Source: Epiperipatus broadwayi
Lineage: Eukaryota > Onychophora > Udeonychophora > Euonychophora > Peripatidae
Direction: 5' to 3'
DNA length: 64,000 bases
NCBI GenBank assembly: GCA_028023455.1
Contig: JAQFVV010000288.1
Coordinates: 930,001-994,000 of the forward strand
Shown here: positions 1 through 13,401 of the stretch, one piece after another
Layout of the letters: each line of letters begins with the position of its first letter
Numbering within the stretch: position 1 is the first letter of the stretch
Position numbers and translations under genes: made by a program
Notes under the pieces: generated by a model
Seen by the model: only the letters and a program-made list of their open reading frames with translations
The model's database searches: none
Told to the model about the DNA's origin: nothing

Positions 1-2282
1 CCAATGTTTATCATAGTTTAATGTGCATCAATTTAGATAGTGAATAACAAAAAATTTATATCAAACAAAAAATATTTCATTAAAAAAATAAACACTCTTT
101 GCACACATATACTTTTATAACCTTATAAATTTAAACTTAACATATAAAGTAAAATAATTAATTAGAAAAAGGTTAGTTAGATTATACAGAGTTAAAAGCA
201 TTTATAGAAACAAGCTTTAAATTACTTATCTCTCCCTCTAAGCGATTGAAGTCACTAATCCTTATTTTAAAAAAAAACAATCTAACTCCTCCATTGCTAC
301 CATTATCTCACTTTCAACATTCAGACAACAGCTAATTAATTATATTACTAATATAATTATATTACTACATGTGTATATGTGTGAATCCCCATTATGAATA
401 AAATATTATTAAACAAAAAAATCCTTTAACATATAAACATATTACATAATTTTAATTGACCCACAATAATACATTTCACAAAATAAAATACATCAATAAG
501 CAGATATGTATAATAATTTTAGATTACATAAAATCATCAATACTGTACTAGCTATTATTACTGAAACTCTTTTGTTTTACTTGATTTTGGTTTTAAAATT
601 CAGAGATAATAAAAGATGAAAAATTTGTTATTAAAAATTTTATTAATAGTCTCTGATATAATAAAATGGGAAATATATAATTAAAATTCATAGTACAAGT
701 CTTTCTTTTACTTCCTTGATGCACATACTTTTCAAGTGTTCAAATTCAGCTTGTTGAAGGTTTATAAATTTTGCAGCAATCACATACACCAATCTATAAC
801 ATGCATATATTACCAAATTTCAGAAGTTTAATGTAACAGTCCTATTCTTTCTTGGCTTGGCCTTGCAATTCTTTTACTGTGATGATGGTGGTGAGAAGTT
901 ACTTGCTTGCATAGGAACCATTTGGCACTAGAATTGTTTTTTAATTTCTTTTCAGCATATTTATTTTAATAGATTAAAAATGTCTGTTGTTTTATATTTT
1001 TATCATTTTGGTGGGGTTCAAACTCAGTCACTGGCATAAATGAACTAGCATGGTTTAACACTTTTCAGTAGTTTACTTATTTTCATTTTCAATTTAAAAT
1101 ATAAATGAGCAAGGAGTGTTTTCTATCATATTTTTCACAATCAGTCACAATATTTGCAATACATTTTGCTCAGAGATTTCAAATATGCATTGGCTGATAG
1201 ATGGCTGGATCATCCAGATAAAACATATATGTGCACTTAGCCCATCATTATGCTAGATGCAACATTCCAAACAAAATTATATATAAAAATGACAGGAATT
1301 CAAACTAATATATTTCAATGATATAACTTGTTCTCTTCACAGTTTCAATATAGGCTTTTTTCTAAGTAATTGTCAGTGCTTTTATATCAGTGAGTGTTTT
1401 ACAGGCCAACCAGATAGAAAACCTGATTTTTATTAGTTAAACCATTTAATTAAAACTGATCATCCACTTCAAATTTACTGTTTGTAAAAAAATCCAGGCT
1501 AATATAGAAACACCTGATTTTTGATAATTAACTAGTCTGGAAAGAATCTATTACTTAAATGGCCATCACACTTTTGTCTCCAATCTAGCCCCATAGAATT
1601 TAATTATTTTTTTTAATTATCTCTGATTTTAAAAACTTTCATCTGTACTGCCCACTGAAATTCTAATCTTGTGAGTTTAATTAACACAATATAATCCTGT
1701 CCACAATATAGCTTTTCAAAAAAACATGATTTTAACAGAATTTTTTTTCATATATATGTAGCTGTAAACGAGCATACACTCAGATATTCAGACATTCAGA
1801 AAAACCTGCCTATTAAACATAATCTGAATGATTTTTGCAAATTATAACTTAATATTCACAACTAAATTATTAAAACTATTAGACTTAAATTAGTTATAGA
1901 AAAAGTAGAGAGCAGAATTTAGCAAATATAGATCAGTTTTGAAGAAAGTTAATAATCAAAATCAGAAAATGATTAACTAAATACTTTCTGTCCACAGACA
2001 ACTGCCTATATGTGTTCTAATCCTAACTTTTAAAAATAACTATTAAATAATTCCAGGTATGTACTATTCTTTTTTGGGTTACATCCACATAATCAAACAA
2101 AGAGTATAAATATATTCCCCACTTTATTTCTGTCCTAGGATTTTTGGACATGATTTAGCAGGGTTTAAACTCGGGTGCTTTACAGCTGCCTTTTTTAAAA
2201 AAGAAAATGTGATGATGATTTTTTTTTATTTTGTTCATAACATTACTACAATTTATCCACAGTCTAAATTGAAATGGGCACA
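1..2282 (-). repeat. Element A, 3' LTR (partial, cut by window start)
   Basis: This block aligns end to end with 7033-9279 (same order and direction, scattered substitutions and small indels), so the two are direct repeats flanking an internal region. Read on the minus strand it starts TGTGCCC at 2282 and carries the same TATA-like stretch as its partner near 1380-1393. The homology stops precisely at 2282, next to a purine-rich tract on the minus strand, which is what the 5' edge of a 3' LTR looks like. The other end lies outside the window: comparison with the partner copy suggests that about 0.8 kb is missing. Confidence 0.75.
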
Positions 2283-2296
2283 ATATTTCCCCTTTT
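2283..2296 (-). other. Polypurine tract of element A
   Basis: On the minus strand this reads AAAAGGGGAAATAT directly followed by the LTR start TGTGCCC. In LTR retroelements a purine run immediately before the 3' LTR primes plus-strand synthesis. Position, orientation and the TG boundary all agree with the direct repeats and with the primer-binding motif at the other end of the internal region. Confidence 0.65.
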
Positions 2297-2422
2297 AATA
2301 AAAATCATAAAAATCGATAAAAAAAATTCAAACTAATGGCAAATGTCATTTATATGTCCACTAAATCCACTTTTCATTAGAAAATTTTGTATCCTGACCT
2401 AATTGGAGAGATCTTTGACAGA

Positions 2423-2640
2423 TTATTTGGCTAAAGAGTAAGGGATCAAACTCCTTGCATTATATGTTCTCTTATTTCCATCAGGTGTAGCCAGCATGAA
2501 AACATTCTCTCCTATCTTCTTAATAATCTGGAATGATCCTTCACATAAATGTAGAAACTTTTTGAATTGGTTTCTTTGGAAGTTGCTAATAGGAAAACTA
2601 TTATACCAGGACCACTTTAGTTTGTAACATGAGTATTATT
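2423..2640 (-). pseudogene. Integrase C-terminal remnant of element A
   Basis: The minus strand holds an open frame of about 70 codons that ends in TAA at 2423-2425. It resembles the C-terminal domain of Ty3/gypsy-type integrases, where a segment of the form G-x-F-x-I-I-K-x-I-G-E-N is followed by a short strand and a conserved pattern ending in S-L-x-P-Y. Here the visible cores are GSFQIIKKIGENVF and ARSLIPY. No integrase catalytic core, RNase H or reverse transcriptase precedes it. Upstream the frame is broken and runs into gag-like sequence, so most of pol has been deleted. The family call rests on motif resemblance only. Confidence 0.5.
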
Positions 2641-2699
2641 TTGGGCTTTTCCCCTTGGCTTTTTAGCACTGTGGTAATTCCACTGGTAGAGGGCTGATT

Positions 2700-3300
2700 A
2701 TCTCTAGGAACTGCTTTCTTCCCAACATTATCCTTAAAATTTCTCATGGATCGATTAGGGGGCCTAGCTCTATAATTATTCCCATACCTATAATTACCAA
2801 GATTTCTATCATTTGTCTATGAGCTAGATTCATATTAAAGACATTATAAGTATATCTGTCCTTTGTCCCCTTGAGCCTAGTCTCTGAATCAAGTTCAGAA
2901 ATCTCCAGAGCATTAAGAATTTTTGATGTTTCCTCTATACTGCAGCAATCAGCAGAAATAAGGGTTTGCTCAATGCTTCAGTGAAGATTATGTCAGTATA
3001 TTCTCAAGATCTGGTGCTTTGAGAGAGTAGTCAAACTTTTCAGCTTAACTGCCTGCCCTCAGAAAAACTGGGTATGGCTGCCCTTGGTGCCATTATATCT
3101 CTCCTGAGTAACCTTATAGCACACCTGGGCCTGCTTATCTTTACTTCAGAAACATGATAAAATGACACAGCAACAATCCCCAAAGGTAATGGGCTTATCA
3201 AACAGGGACTGCCACCCCTTTTAGCATAAGCCTAAAGATGGTTGCAGTCAAAAGCCAACTTTTCCTGCTCATTCAACCTATACACAAAAAAGAGTTACTC
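2700..3300 (-). pseudogene. Decayed gag capsid-like region of element A
   Basis: The minus strand shows alternating open stretches in different frames separated by stops, of a composition expected from an old protein-coding region (for example a stretch ending in KILNALEISELDSETRLKG). It sits between the coiled-coil region (3672-4712) and the integrase tail, the place where the capsid and nucleocapsid part of gag would lie. I see no CCHC zinc knuckle. The assignment to gag is by position and is tentative. Confidence 0.35.
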
Positions 3301-3671
3301 TAAGGGTTTCTCCCTGCTTTTCCCACCAAATACCTTAATTAAATTTGAGGTTATTGACTTTCCTACTTTATACTTTTCTCTACTTGAATTGTCAGCCCTA
3401 TCTACTGGTTTTTTAATCTGCAAATCTCTAACTACAGTAGGCATATTTTTTCTGACTGACTATATTCTGTCCTATCCCTACATTCATTTGCACATATGCC
3501 AACAACATTTAACTTTGAATTTAGATTTGGCAGATCTTACAACCCTATATCAACATGATCTCATAATTCCCCTATCTCCTGGTACAAATCTTCCATCTTG
3601 GGGGTCATGCAGTCACTGACATATGCTTTCTGGTTTTCTTCAACCTTCTCCAACATGATGCCTAATTCATA

Positions 3672-4712
3672 TTAATCCACTCTAGGTCCCTTTTCTAAAG
3701 AACTCAATTTGTCCCTTTGCACCATTTCCTCCCTAAAGCTATCCATCTGTCTGCCATCTTTTCTAAGACTATGGTTGATTTGCACACATTCATTGACCAT
3801 GCCTCTTTTAATCTCTCTAATTTCTTTCTCTAGAATGCTAAATTTGTTTTTAATATTGAGGGTTTGATCCACCAAGCTCAGGTAGCTTCCTTATATGAGT
3901 CTACTTTGGATACCACATCCTCTAATCTTATATTAATTCCTGCAGAAGTTATTTCAGTATTTCTTTCTATTCTTTCTGAGATGGATTGGGAGACCAATCC
4001 ATGTACCTCATTCCTTAATAACTCATTTTTTTCTTTTTTTTAATAGATTGCTCCACTTAAGTCTTTAATGTCTGAAATCCTTGACAACCTTCCTGTTTGA
4101 CAAGTTCCATAGATTTACACACCCCTTCTATTCTATCCTCTAATGATGTAAACCTATTTTTGCACTCCTTATTCAATTTTTCTATCTTATTTTTCAAGGC
4201 CATGATCATTCTGCTGTTATTTTCAATAGAGTTTATCTTTTCCTTTAAATTGTCTATACTTCATTTATTATCTTCTCTAGATATATCTAGTTTTATAAGT
4301 TTCAAATTACCTTTTAGGTCCTTTAAATCTTCTCTCAATCCTTCCATACTTTTCTCCACAGATTGACTTATCTTTTGTTCTAGACTTTCTATACTTTGTT
4401 TACTATATTTCTTAGACGTTTATTATCTTCTTTTAGACTTTTAAGCATATTCATTATCATTTCCATCATCAATGGGGCTTTCTTTCCTATCTGAGCCTGG
4501 AAAAGTTCTGGATCTTCAGCTACTGTTTCCATGCTTGAGACTGCACTATTGCTACTAATCTCTAAAGACATTTTCCTCAGCTTCCTCTCTTCCCCTTGGT
4601 AATTTAAATGAAACCTCCCATCCTCTGCTTCAATATAAAAATTACTAATTCCAGAGATTATGGCACTTTTCTCTTCCATAACCCTGTCAGTAGTATCATT
4701 CAATTCACTCAT
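3672..4712 (-). pseudogene. Gag-like coiled-coil ORF of element A (broken)
   Basis: The minus-strand reading begins with a clean 107-codon frame from the ATG at 4712, starting MSELNDTTDRVMEEKSAI, and stops at 4386-4388. Further lysine/glutamate-rich, heptad-like segments follow in shifted frames down to about 3672, each interrupted by stops. The N-terminal part contains a methionine-rich helix (KKAPLMMEMIMNMLKSLKED) that resembles the opening helices of the coiled-coil ORFs at 17093 and 37631. It lies inside two direct long repeats, in the same orientation as the polypurine tract and primer-binding motif, so I read it as the structural (gag-like) gene of a defective LTR retroelement. Cellular coiled-coil proteins are the alternative, but the LTR context argues against them. 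Confidence 0.5.
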
Positions 4713-4794
4713 TTTCTTAAAATTTCTATATAATTCATCTGTGTTTCATGACAACCAATAACCTACACATCATTTGTCTTTCTACAACCTATCT

Positions 4795-4820
4795 CTGACT
4801 GACTGACTGACTGACTGACT
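4795..4820. repeat. (CTGA)n microsatellite
   Basis: A perfect tetranucleotide repeat of about six and a half units, lying just upstream of the coiled-coil ORF of element A. Confidence 0.9.
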
Positions 4821-6213
4821 TGCTTTTCACCTTGCTTTTTCATGCTTTTCATAAACAAAATTTTAATCTCCATCATTTAATGAATCACTTAATAATAATC
4901 TATATAGTACTTGATTATTTGTAAAAGCCCAAATTATATATTCATCTATTTTCCTATAGATATGACAGATACTGGCAGTCAACAAGAAGGATTAGTAGTT
5001 CACAATCATGAATAAATAAAAGAACTCAGTCACAATGCTATAAGCACACAATGCATCAAGAGCACTCAGAAGATGATCCCAAATTCAATCATCTTTAGCT
5101 ACCACAACCCTTGATAGAATGATGTAAGTTTTGTTGCAGTACCCTGCTTTTTTTGAGTCTTATGGCCTTAAATATATAAAATAATGCCTTGATCTCTCTC
5201 TCTTGGAGTCTTACAAGTTGTATGAACTATAGAATAAATAAGAACTATGCCTTGCTCTCTCACTTGGAGACTTATAGTTGGTATCATGGCAGGACTACTG
5301 TTAACTACTTCATGATAAATAACAAATTATAAATTGGGTTGGAGCAGTGAATGGGATTGATCAGTCAGGGGTTGCATGAATACACAGCATTTTGAGGCAA
5401 TGACAAAACTCTCTACCCATCATGAAAAACTGCAATCTAGCCAACCAAACTCCTACAATCAAATATCCAATCCAACCTCCAAAATCATAGACTTTTTACA
5501 AAATGAACTCTCCAAAAAAACATGAGATTATTATTCCATAATTCACAACAATCACTATGCCTGTTCCTATGCCTGTCCCTATCTCACAGTAAATCATTCA
5601 TTAATAAACCAAATGTTTCAAAAAAAAAATCTTATCATTAATTTCAACACTGCCTCAAGTTGTGATATACATATTTTTAAAAATTGAAAAACTAAGCTGT
5701 TTTATGGTTGTACTCATTTATCATCATCAATGAAGAAATTAAACCACAATAAACATCATCATATATAAGTCTAAAATAAAAACAATTCTATGAGAAAGAA
5801 ATAAAAATTATACCAAAACAAATAAATTTCTTTTTTTTTACCACACATTGCTCATCATTATCTAGACTACATTTCTCAAGTAGATAGAATATTTCAGACC
5901 ACTTAATTGGGTCACCATTGTATTGTAATTTAAAATGGTGCTACCAAAATAAATTCCAAAATGGATTGCAGGGGAAAGGATGGTAAAATAATAAACTAGA
6001 CTTTTCAGGTATCTGGCATATTTTGAGACCTAGTTGGGAAGCCATTGTAAACTAAATAAAAAATATCAAGTTGTGGGTGAGAGCCATTGGTAATCTAATA
6101 AAACTATTTCAAAACATATCCAACAGTATTTTACCCATTTTTTATCTCTAATTTAATCCTATTAAGGGGATATTAAATGAATATCAAGTGAATACTATGT
6201 GAATATGATCTAT
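4821..6213 (-). other. Element A internal region between primer-binding motif and gag-like ORF
   Basis: About 1.4 kb of AT-rich sequence with no open frame I can support. In minus orientation it is the untranslated leader between the primer-binding motif (6214-6223) and the gag-like start codon. It contains runs of short A/T tracts and nothing I recognise as a separate insertion. Confidence 0.4.
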
Positions 6214-6223
6214 CAGGGTGCCA
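6214..6223 (-). other. Primer-binding motif of element A
   Basis: On the minus strand this reads TGGCACCCTG, immediately after the inferred 3' end of the 5' LTR. The same junction, with similar sequence on both sides, occurs at 62039-62048 (TGGTGCCCTG). A TGG start is expected because it pairs with the CCA end of a tRNA. TGGCGCCC-type sites pair with tRNA-Lys in known retroelements, so a lysine-type primer is an inference here, with one mismatch. Confidence 0.55.
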
Positions 6224-6652
6224 CTAGGTTATCTAAACTTAGACAAATTATATTCTATACCTACTGACAAATGTACTTGGTTTAAACCCATTTTGGGACT
6301 TTATTTATAACCGTATATAGGATTTTTGGATTTTAGAACCATATCACATTTGCACTAACATTAAGAACAAAAACATTTTTATGCTATAGTTGTGCATATA
6401 AAATTCATCAGACAAAAATTATCACTTAGATTTTAATATTATAAATGCATTTTAACATTTTTATATGTCTTCTTAGCTTGTATCAAACACTATAAATTTA
6501 TAGTGGAAATTCACTCATCCTTGAATGATGTGGATGATCGGAATGGTGGTTATTATCATATAATGACTCACAAATGATAACCAAATACAGAGAAAAAATT
6601 ATTATTTATCAATGGCCATTAAACACATTTATCTAGATCATTAATTTAAAAC

Positions 6653-6684
6653 CATGATGATGATGATGATGATGATGATGATGG
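6653..6684. repeat. (ATG)n microsatellite
   Basis: Run of about ten ATG/GAT trinucleotides inside the 5' LTR of element A. The LTR at 59053-62038 has a comparable ATC run near 61612-61634 at a similar distance from its 3' end, so this is probably an ancestral LTR feature. Confidence 0.75.
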
Positions 6685-8392
6685 TGATGGCAATGGTACT
6701 TCCATCCACAGCTTTAAAACTAACACCTAAAATAAAATTTAACTTTTATAAATTCATAATTATTTGCCTAACTTTATTATATTTAAACTAGAATTTAACC
6801 ATTAATATTCAACAGTGATGATGAATAATCATAATTAATAAAGCAATAAATATTCTTAGTAAAGATATATGCCTCTTTTAATGAAACAAATTAACATTTA
6901 TTACTGGACTATCGAATAATATACATAATATTTAAGAATATTTTTATATGAATAACAATGATGATTTGTTTATATTTAAATCATAATATTAATCATATTA
7001 AACTCTACACCATTTCTCTTTAATGACAGTATCCAATGTTTATCATAGTATAATGTTGTGCATCAATTTGGATAGTGAATAACTAAAATTTTATATCCAA
7101 ATGAAAAATATTTCATTAAAAAGAAATAAACATTCTTTGCATGCACATACTTATATAACCTTATAAATTTAAACTTAACATAAAAAGTAAAATAATTAAT
7201 TAGAAAAGGTTAGTTAGATTCTAGAGAGTAAAAAGCATTTACAGAAACAAGCTTTAAATTATTTTTTATCTCTCCCTCTAAGCGATTGAGTTCACTAATT
7301 CTAATTAAAAAAACAATCTAACTCATCCAATGCTATCTTTCTCTCACTTTCAACATTCAGGCAACAGCTATACATGTGGCAAGTACAATTATATTACTAT
7401 GTGTGTGTGTGTGGATCCCCATTATGAATGAAATATTATTATTTAACAAAAAAAATATTTTAATATATAAACATATTACATAATTTTGAATTGACACACA
7501 ATAATACATTTCACAAAATGAAATACATCAATAAGTGGATATGTATAATAATTTTAAAATATACTGTACTAGCTATTAGTACTGAAACTCTTTTGCTTTT
7601 ACTCAATTTTGGTTTTAAAATTCAGAAATAATAAAAGATAAAGGAATTTATTACTAAAAATTTTATTAATAATCCCTGATATAATAAAAACAAAAATATA
7701 TAATTAAAATTTATATTACCAGTCCTTTTATTTCTTTAAGGCATGCATTTGTCTAGAATTCAAATTCAGCTTCTTGAATGTTTATAAATTTTGCAGCAAC
7801 CATGTACACCAATCTGTAACACATGTATATTACCAATTTCAGCAGGTTATTGGAACACTCCTATTTTTTCTTGGCTAGGGCTTGCAATTCTTTTGCTGCG
7901 ATGATGATGGTGAAGTTACTTGCTTCCATAGTACCATTTGGCACTAGAATTGTTTCTTCGTTTCTTTTCAGCATACTTATTTTAATATGTTAAGAATATC
8001 TGTTGTTTTATATTTCTATCATTTTCCCAGGGTTTAAACTCAGTCACTGGCATAACTAAACTAGCATGGTTTAACACTTATCAGTAGTTTACTTACTTTC
8101 ATTTTCGATTTAAAATACAGGTGAGCAATCAGTGTCTTCCATCTCATTTTTCACAATCAGTCACATTATTTGTAATACTTTGGCTCAGAGACTTCAGATA
8201 TGCATTGACTGATAGATGGCTGGATAAGCCAGATGAAACATATGTGTACATAGCCTATCATTATGCTATATGCAATTTTCCAAACAAAATTATACATAAA
8301 AATGATAGCAATTCAAATTGATCTCTTTCAATGATTTTAACTTGCTGTCTACACAGTTTCGATATAGATTTTTTCTTCTAAGTGATTGCCAG

Positions 8393-8403
8393 CCCTTTTA
8401 TAT
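8393..8403 (-). promoter_or_regulatory. TATA-like box in 5' LTR of element A
   Basis: Minus strand ATATAAAAGGG, about 880 bp inside the LTR. The other copy retains TATAAAAG at the same place (about 1380-1393), and element F has TATAAATA about 930 bp inside its LTR. Conserved placement supports its being the LTR core promoter. Confidence 0.5.
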
Positions 8404-9261
8404 CAGTGAGACTTTTACAGATCACCAAGATAGAAAAACTGATTTTTATTAGGTAACCCATTTGATTAAATCTGATCATCTACTTCAAATTTACTGTTCA
8501 TAAAAAAAATCCAGGTTAATAGATAGAAACACCTGATTTTTGATAATTAACTAGTCTGGAAAGAATCCTTTATTTTAATGGCCATCACACATTTGTCTCC
8601 AATCTAGCCCCATAAAATTTAATTACTTTTTTCTCTAATTATCTCTGATTTTAAACACTTTCAGCTGTACTTCCAACTGAAATTCTAACCTTGTGAGTTT
8701 AATTAACACAATATAATTCTTTACACATCATATCTTTTCAAAAAACCATGATTTTAACATAATTTTTCTTTTAATATATGTGTAGCTGTAAACAAGTACA
8801 CATTCAGATATTTAGACATTTGGAAAAACCTGCATATTAAAAATAATCTGACTGATTTTTGCAAACAATAGCTTAATATTCAAAACTAAATTATTAAAAC
8901 TATTACACTTAAATCATAGTTATAAAAAAATAGAAAGCAGAATTTAGCAAGTATAGATCAATTTTGAATAACTAAATAGTTTGTGTCCACCAACAATTGC
9001 CTTTATGTGTTCTAATCCTAACTTTTAAAAATAACTATTAAATAATTTCAGGTATGTACTATTCTTTTTGGGTTATATCCACACAATCAAACAAAGAGCA
9101 TAAATATTTCCCCACTCACTTTCTGTCCTAGACTTTTGGGACTTGATCTGGTAGGGTTTAAACTTGGATGCCCTACACCTTCCCTTCCTATATAAGAAAA
9201 TGTGATGATGATTTCTTTTTGTATTTCATTTTATGCACATTACTAAATTGTATTCCCATGT

Positions 9262-9359
9262 TAAATTGAAATGGGCACAGTATATATATATATATATTGT
9301 AACCGAATTCTAAATTGAAATGGGCACAGTATATATATATATATATTGTAACCGAATTC
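9262..9359. repeat. 49-bp tandem duplication across the LTR A edge
   Basis: Two copies of a 49-bp unit (9262-9310 and 9311-9359) in tandem. Each holds the first 18 bp of the LTR, a (TA)n run and a short flank ending CCGAATTC. The duplication therefore arose after the element inserted, or during insertion. Confidence 0.85.
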
Positions 9360-12300
9360 TCTGATTAAGCCTAATACATTGACGCCAGAGAACTACGATA
9401 ATTAGTATCACCTTACTATAACCTAATAGACTTAAGGACACACCGATGCCCATCATGTTGAAACACCAAGAACTATACCCATTAAACCTGTAACTGAATG
9501 CCCCAATCATTATGGTGCTAAAACTGTAATAAAATTCTTTGTAACCAATGGACTTAATCATTGGGCAGCCAAGAACTATAACCCAAAGCATATCAGACCA
9601 TCTATATTATGCAACAAAGACTATAACTGAAATCTGGAGCATATCACAACAAACAAAATTAATGATATAACATAAAAATTCTTATAATCCAATCTGGTCA
9701 CAGCCAGGGTATACCACGGAGACCTATCATAACAGCATGTGAGAATACATTAGACAAATTACAAGTATGTAATTTTATTATCCTTTAAACCTTAATTTGC
9801 AATTTTTCATTGCATGAGACCTTATGGCTGACCATAGACAAGATGTTATAATTTGTGGAACTACTAAAGATTATGAATTTTAAAATTACATATACGATTT
9901 TAATACAAATGCTAGTCTAGGTAAGAGCTTTGCAATAATAAATAAACATCAAATATTTGGGTTCTTTTCTATAATTTAATAAATACCAATGAGACTCTTG
10001 TTATACTGATGAATGACAATTAAAACATTAAGTAAATACATTCAATCATGTCATTATCTGGTAAATCTGTTTATAAGTTTATAAATTCAATCAATATTTT
10101 ATCATGTACTAGAATCAACTACCCAAAGCTAAAATGATGGAAAAGGTAAATGGGATTTTATTGTACTTTACACATCATAAACCACCAAGGACAAAAAGCA
10201 TTCAAATGTTTTCTCAGAATATTATTAAACTTTTATATCATGCTGACAACAGTAGATACTTCAGTGTATGTTCTATTCAAGATATAGGATTTCTGGTTTT
10301 ATGAATGACAAATAGCAACGGCACAGTAAGTTTAATCATAAATCAATATTTATTTACAATTTATGATTAACAAGTAATTAATGTTTAATGTAATAATTAA
10401 ATACATAAATAAGCAAATAAAATAAATAAATAAATTATCATTCCATTGGCTTCCTTCAATAACATATCACAGGCACAGTTTTATAAAGCCTAATCATACA
10501 TTATATTACAATTTGACATAATTGATGTCTTGAGGAAATTATACTAAAATTCAACATCAAATCATTAAATATCCAATGTGTCAGTTCCAGAACCAATAAA
10601 CTTATACTGTAGACCTATAATAATGTAATAAATAATATTATATTTGTAGGATTTAGCTATAATGCTAACGCTAAATCAAAATGAAAATTTAAACTTCAAT
10701 TCAAATAAAATATTAATTAACAAACAGTTAATTATTATGAGGTAACTTAGATAGAATGTCCTACTGCACTTTATGATTTAACTTATAAATTATGCTTATA
10801 AATGGAAGAAGATGATTTTAGCAGATTAACCAAAATACTTTGCCCAAACTTATATTTATGAAGTAAAATCATATTCCTGTGGATGGATTCATCTACACAT
10901 AGGAATTATTTAACACTGAGTGCCTTGTGGATTTATACACCATCATAAAGCAATAAATATAATTACACAATTCTGTGTATTAACCACCAGCGCAGGAATA
11001 AGTGTAAAAATACAGAAAGTGGCGATTAATTAATCTGTGGATTAACCACCAGCACAGATTAATGCCTTTTAACGTTATAAAACAATATTACTATTTATTT
11101 CATATTTAAAGTGCAAAAATCATCCTCCTCAGTTATTCTGACCATTCAGAAAACACTAGCATTTTAGCAGATGTGGGTTCATGCATAATAAAAAAATGTT
11201 TCACTAATCAGGACAACTAATATATTAAATTATCTTGCTTAAAATAAAAAATAGCAAACAATGTAATATAAGTGACATTAGTACAGGAATAGAACTCTGG
11301 AAAGACTCATAAGACACTTCATGAGAGGTTGACACATATCATAAATTCATTAGTAATTTTCAAACTTTTTTGCAAGCGCTATTCCCTTGAATAAGTATTT
11401 TATTCAATTCCATTAATTTAATTTAAACCTAATAAAATATAAGTCATGAACTTCACATACAAGTTCATATAACAATAAAATTAAATTAATTCATTCTTAC
11501 TTAAATACATGAATTCTAGCAGGTGTGCGTTTGACATAAATTAAATTGTACAGCATTTTATAATAATAAATATGATCCGTGAAACCAATGTAAAAATGTC
11601 TTGAACGATGAATACACAAAGTAATAATTATAATTATAGTTGAATTCCATAAATGTAATTATATCTGTTTGTCCTAGTTATTATAAGCACTTTTAAATTG
11701 ATAATTTTACATGGCTCCATGAATATAAAACAATTCCAAAAACATGACACACAGAGTTTAAATGAAAATGTACTTCATAAGTTATTAAATTCCACATTTC
11801 TATATAAAACTGTTCCAAATTTATAACATCCAGGCTAATATTTATTTATCCACATTTAAATTTAGGAATAATAACTAGAGCAAATAATTTAATAATTCCA
11901 AATTGACGATAAAAATCAGAAAGTAGTTTTAGTTAATTATCTGAAGACTGTTTCCATTATTCAAACAGTAAACAAATTAAATAGCAAATACATTACTGGC
12001 AGTATATAGTTAAATAAATGAATCAATGTTATATTATTTTAAATTATAAACAGAAATATTAAACCATGTTAATAACTTTAACATTTAACTTTGATTTTAA
12101 ACCTCTTCTTTTTTAAAAAGAAAGTTTTCATATCTAAAAAACTTCTGTAATTAAAACAATTATTTAGTGTTGCCAAATTGTAGAATAATAAAATATTCCA
12201 AACATACCGATCTTCTGCAATTAATTCTACTTTTAACTTTGAGAATTCCGACATATTTCTAAATGTAAATACAGTATTGAAAAAATTATTAGCATTTTGA

Positions 12301-13390
12301 TCCACTTGGCTAGGCGACTTGAACAGATTTTTAAATTTAGCACTTCATTCTATTATTAAATACCACTATTTTATGTTTACATTTGTAGAAAACTTTTTGG
12401 TAAATCTGCTTACTTATTAACTATTTTTAAAAAATAAGCTTATCATATTTTGCATACATTTTATTCTTACATCATTTTTTTTTCTTTTTTCCTAAAACAG
12501 GCACGCTACTCTCTCAGATGATCTCTTTAATGGTGCCTTTTTTTTTACATTGAAATGCATACATGATTACTATATTTTTATTTAATAATTAAAATCAGTT
12601 AAACAAATGGTTTTTTAATTCAATGAAAATAATTTCTAAGACTATTTTAAATAAATAAGAATTATTATTATTTTCAATCACATTTTACTAAACTTAATGT
12701 GTACTGTCAATTTCCAAAAAGTTAAACATATTTTGATACTAATCAATGGATGGAAAGAAGCAATTTAAATACATTAAAATAACACAGACAAAAAGTAAGG
12801 CAAAATATTACTTATTCTCTCTAATAAATTATCTTGAATGCAAGAAAATAATCTGTTCAAAATGCAAACCAAGCCAATCAAATCACCAAAAAGAACACAG
12901 AGAAATTTTTATACCAATTATATCGATCTTTATATTTCATACTAAAATATAAGATTCCTATATATATATATAGTATCAAAGTACATTGATATGTAATTAA
13001 TTTATTATGAATCCCATGTTTTAAAAATATATAAAATTTAATATTAAGAAAATAAAATGTAAAAACTAAAGAGTAGCGGGAAGGAATTTGTATTAAATAA
13101 AATAAAATGGAAAACGCTGTTTAAAATAATAAGTTGTTTAAAATAATAAACTGTTAAAATAAAATAAAAAATTTTGTTTAAAAGAAGGAAAAAATCTTGT
13201 AATAAATAAATGATTTAATATTCTTTAAATGAATATTTTAATAAAATAATAGAGAGATTTCGTTTTATTTTGTAAAGAAGTAAATAAATATATGTGCATG
13301 TGTGTATGCAATTTTTAATAAAAAGTAGATGCCAGAAGCTGATTTTATTTCACAAGATGAACGCTGCTGCTAAAAATAAAGTTTTCCATT
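9360..13390. other. Intergenic, no gene supported
   Basis: AT-rich sequence without a credible coding region; open frames of 60-75 codons have no recognisable features. The only structure I see is a short direct repeat at 10973-11065, where a segment with ATTAACCACCAGC occurs twice about 64 bp apart. Confidence 0.5.
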
Positions 13391-13401
13391 GTTTAAAACA
13401 G

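Larger units (their letters stand above)
6224..9279 (-). repeat. Element A, 5' LTR (about 3.06 kb)
   Basis: On the minus strand it starts TGTGCCC at 9279 beside a (TA)n tract and runs to the primer-binding motif at 6223. Bases 7033-9279 match the window's first 2.28 kb. Its first and last few hundred bases also resemble those of the plus-strand LTR at 59053-62038: a shared segment begins TAGGGCATCCAAGTTTAAAC about 100-120 bp in, and a shared segment precedes the primer site. A length near 3 kb is unusually long for an LTR. No long ORF lies inside. Confidence 0.7.

Noticed and set aside
3242-4366. Plus-strand frames at 3242-3619 and 4097-4366
   Set aside because: Opposite-strand shadows of the gag-like coiled coil of element A; leucine/serine/phenylalanine-rich as expected from antisense of Lys/Glu-rich codons.
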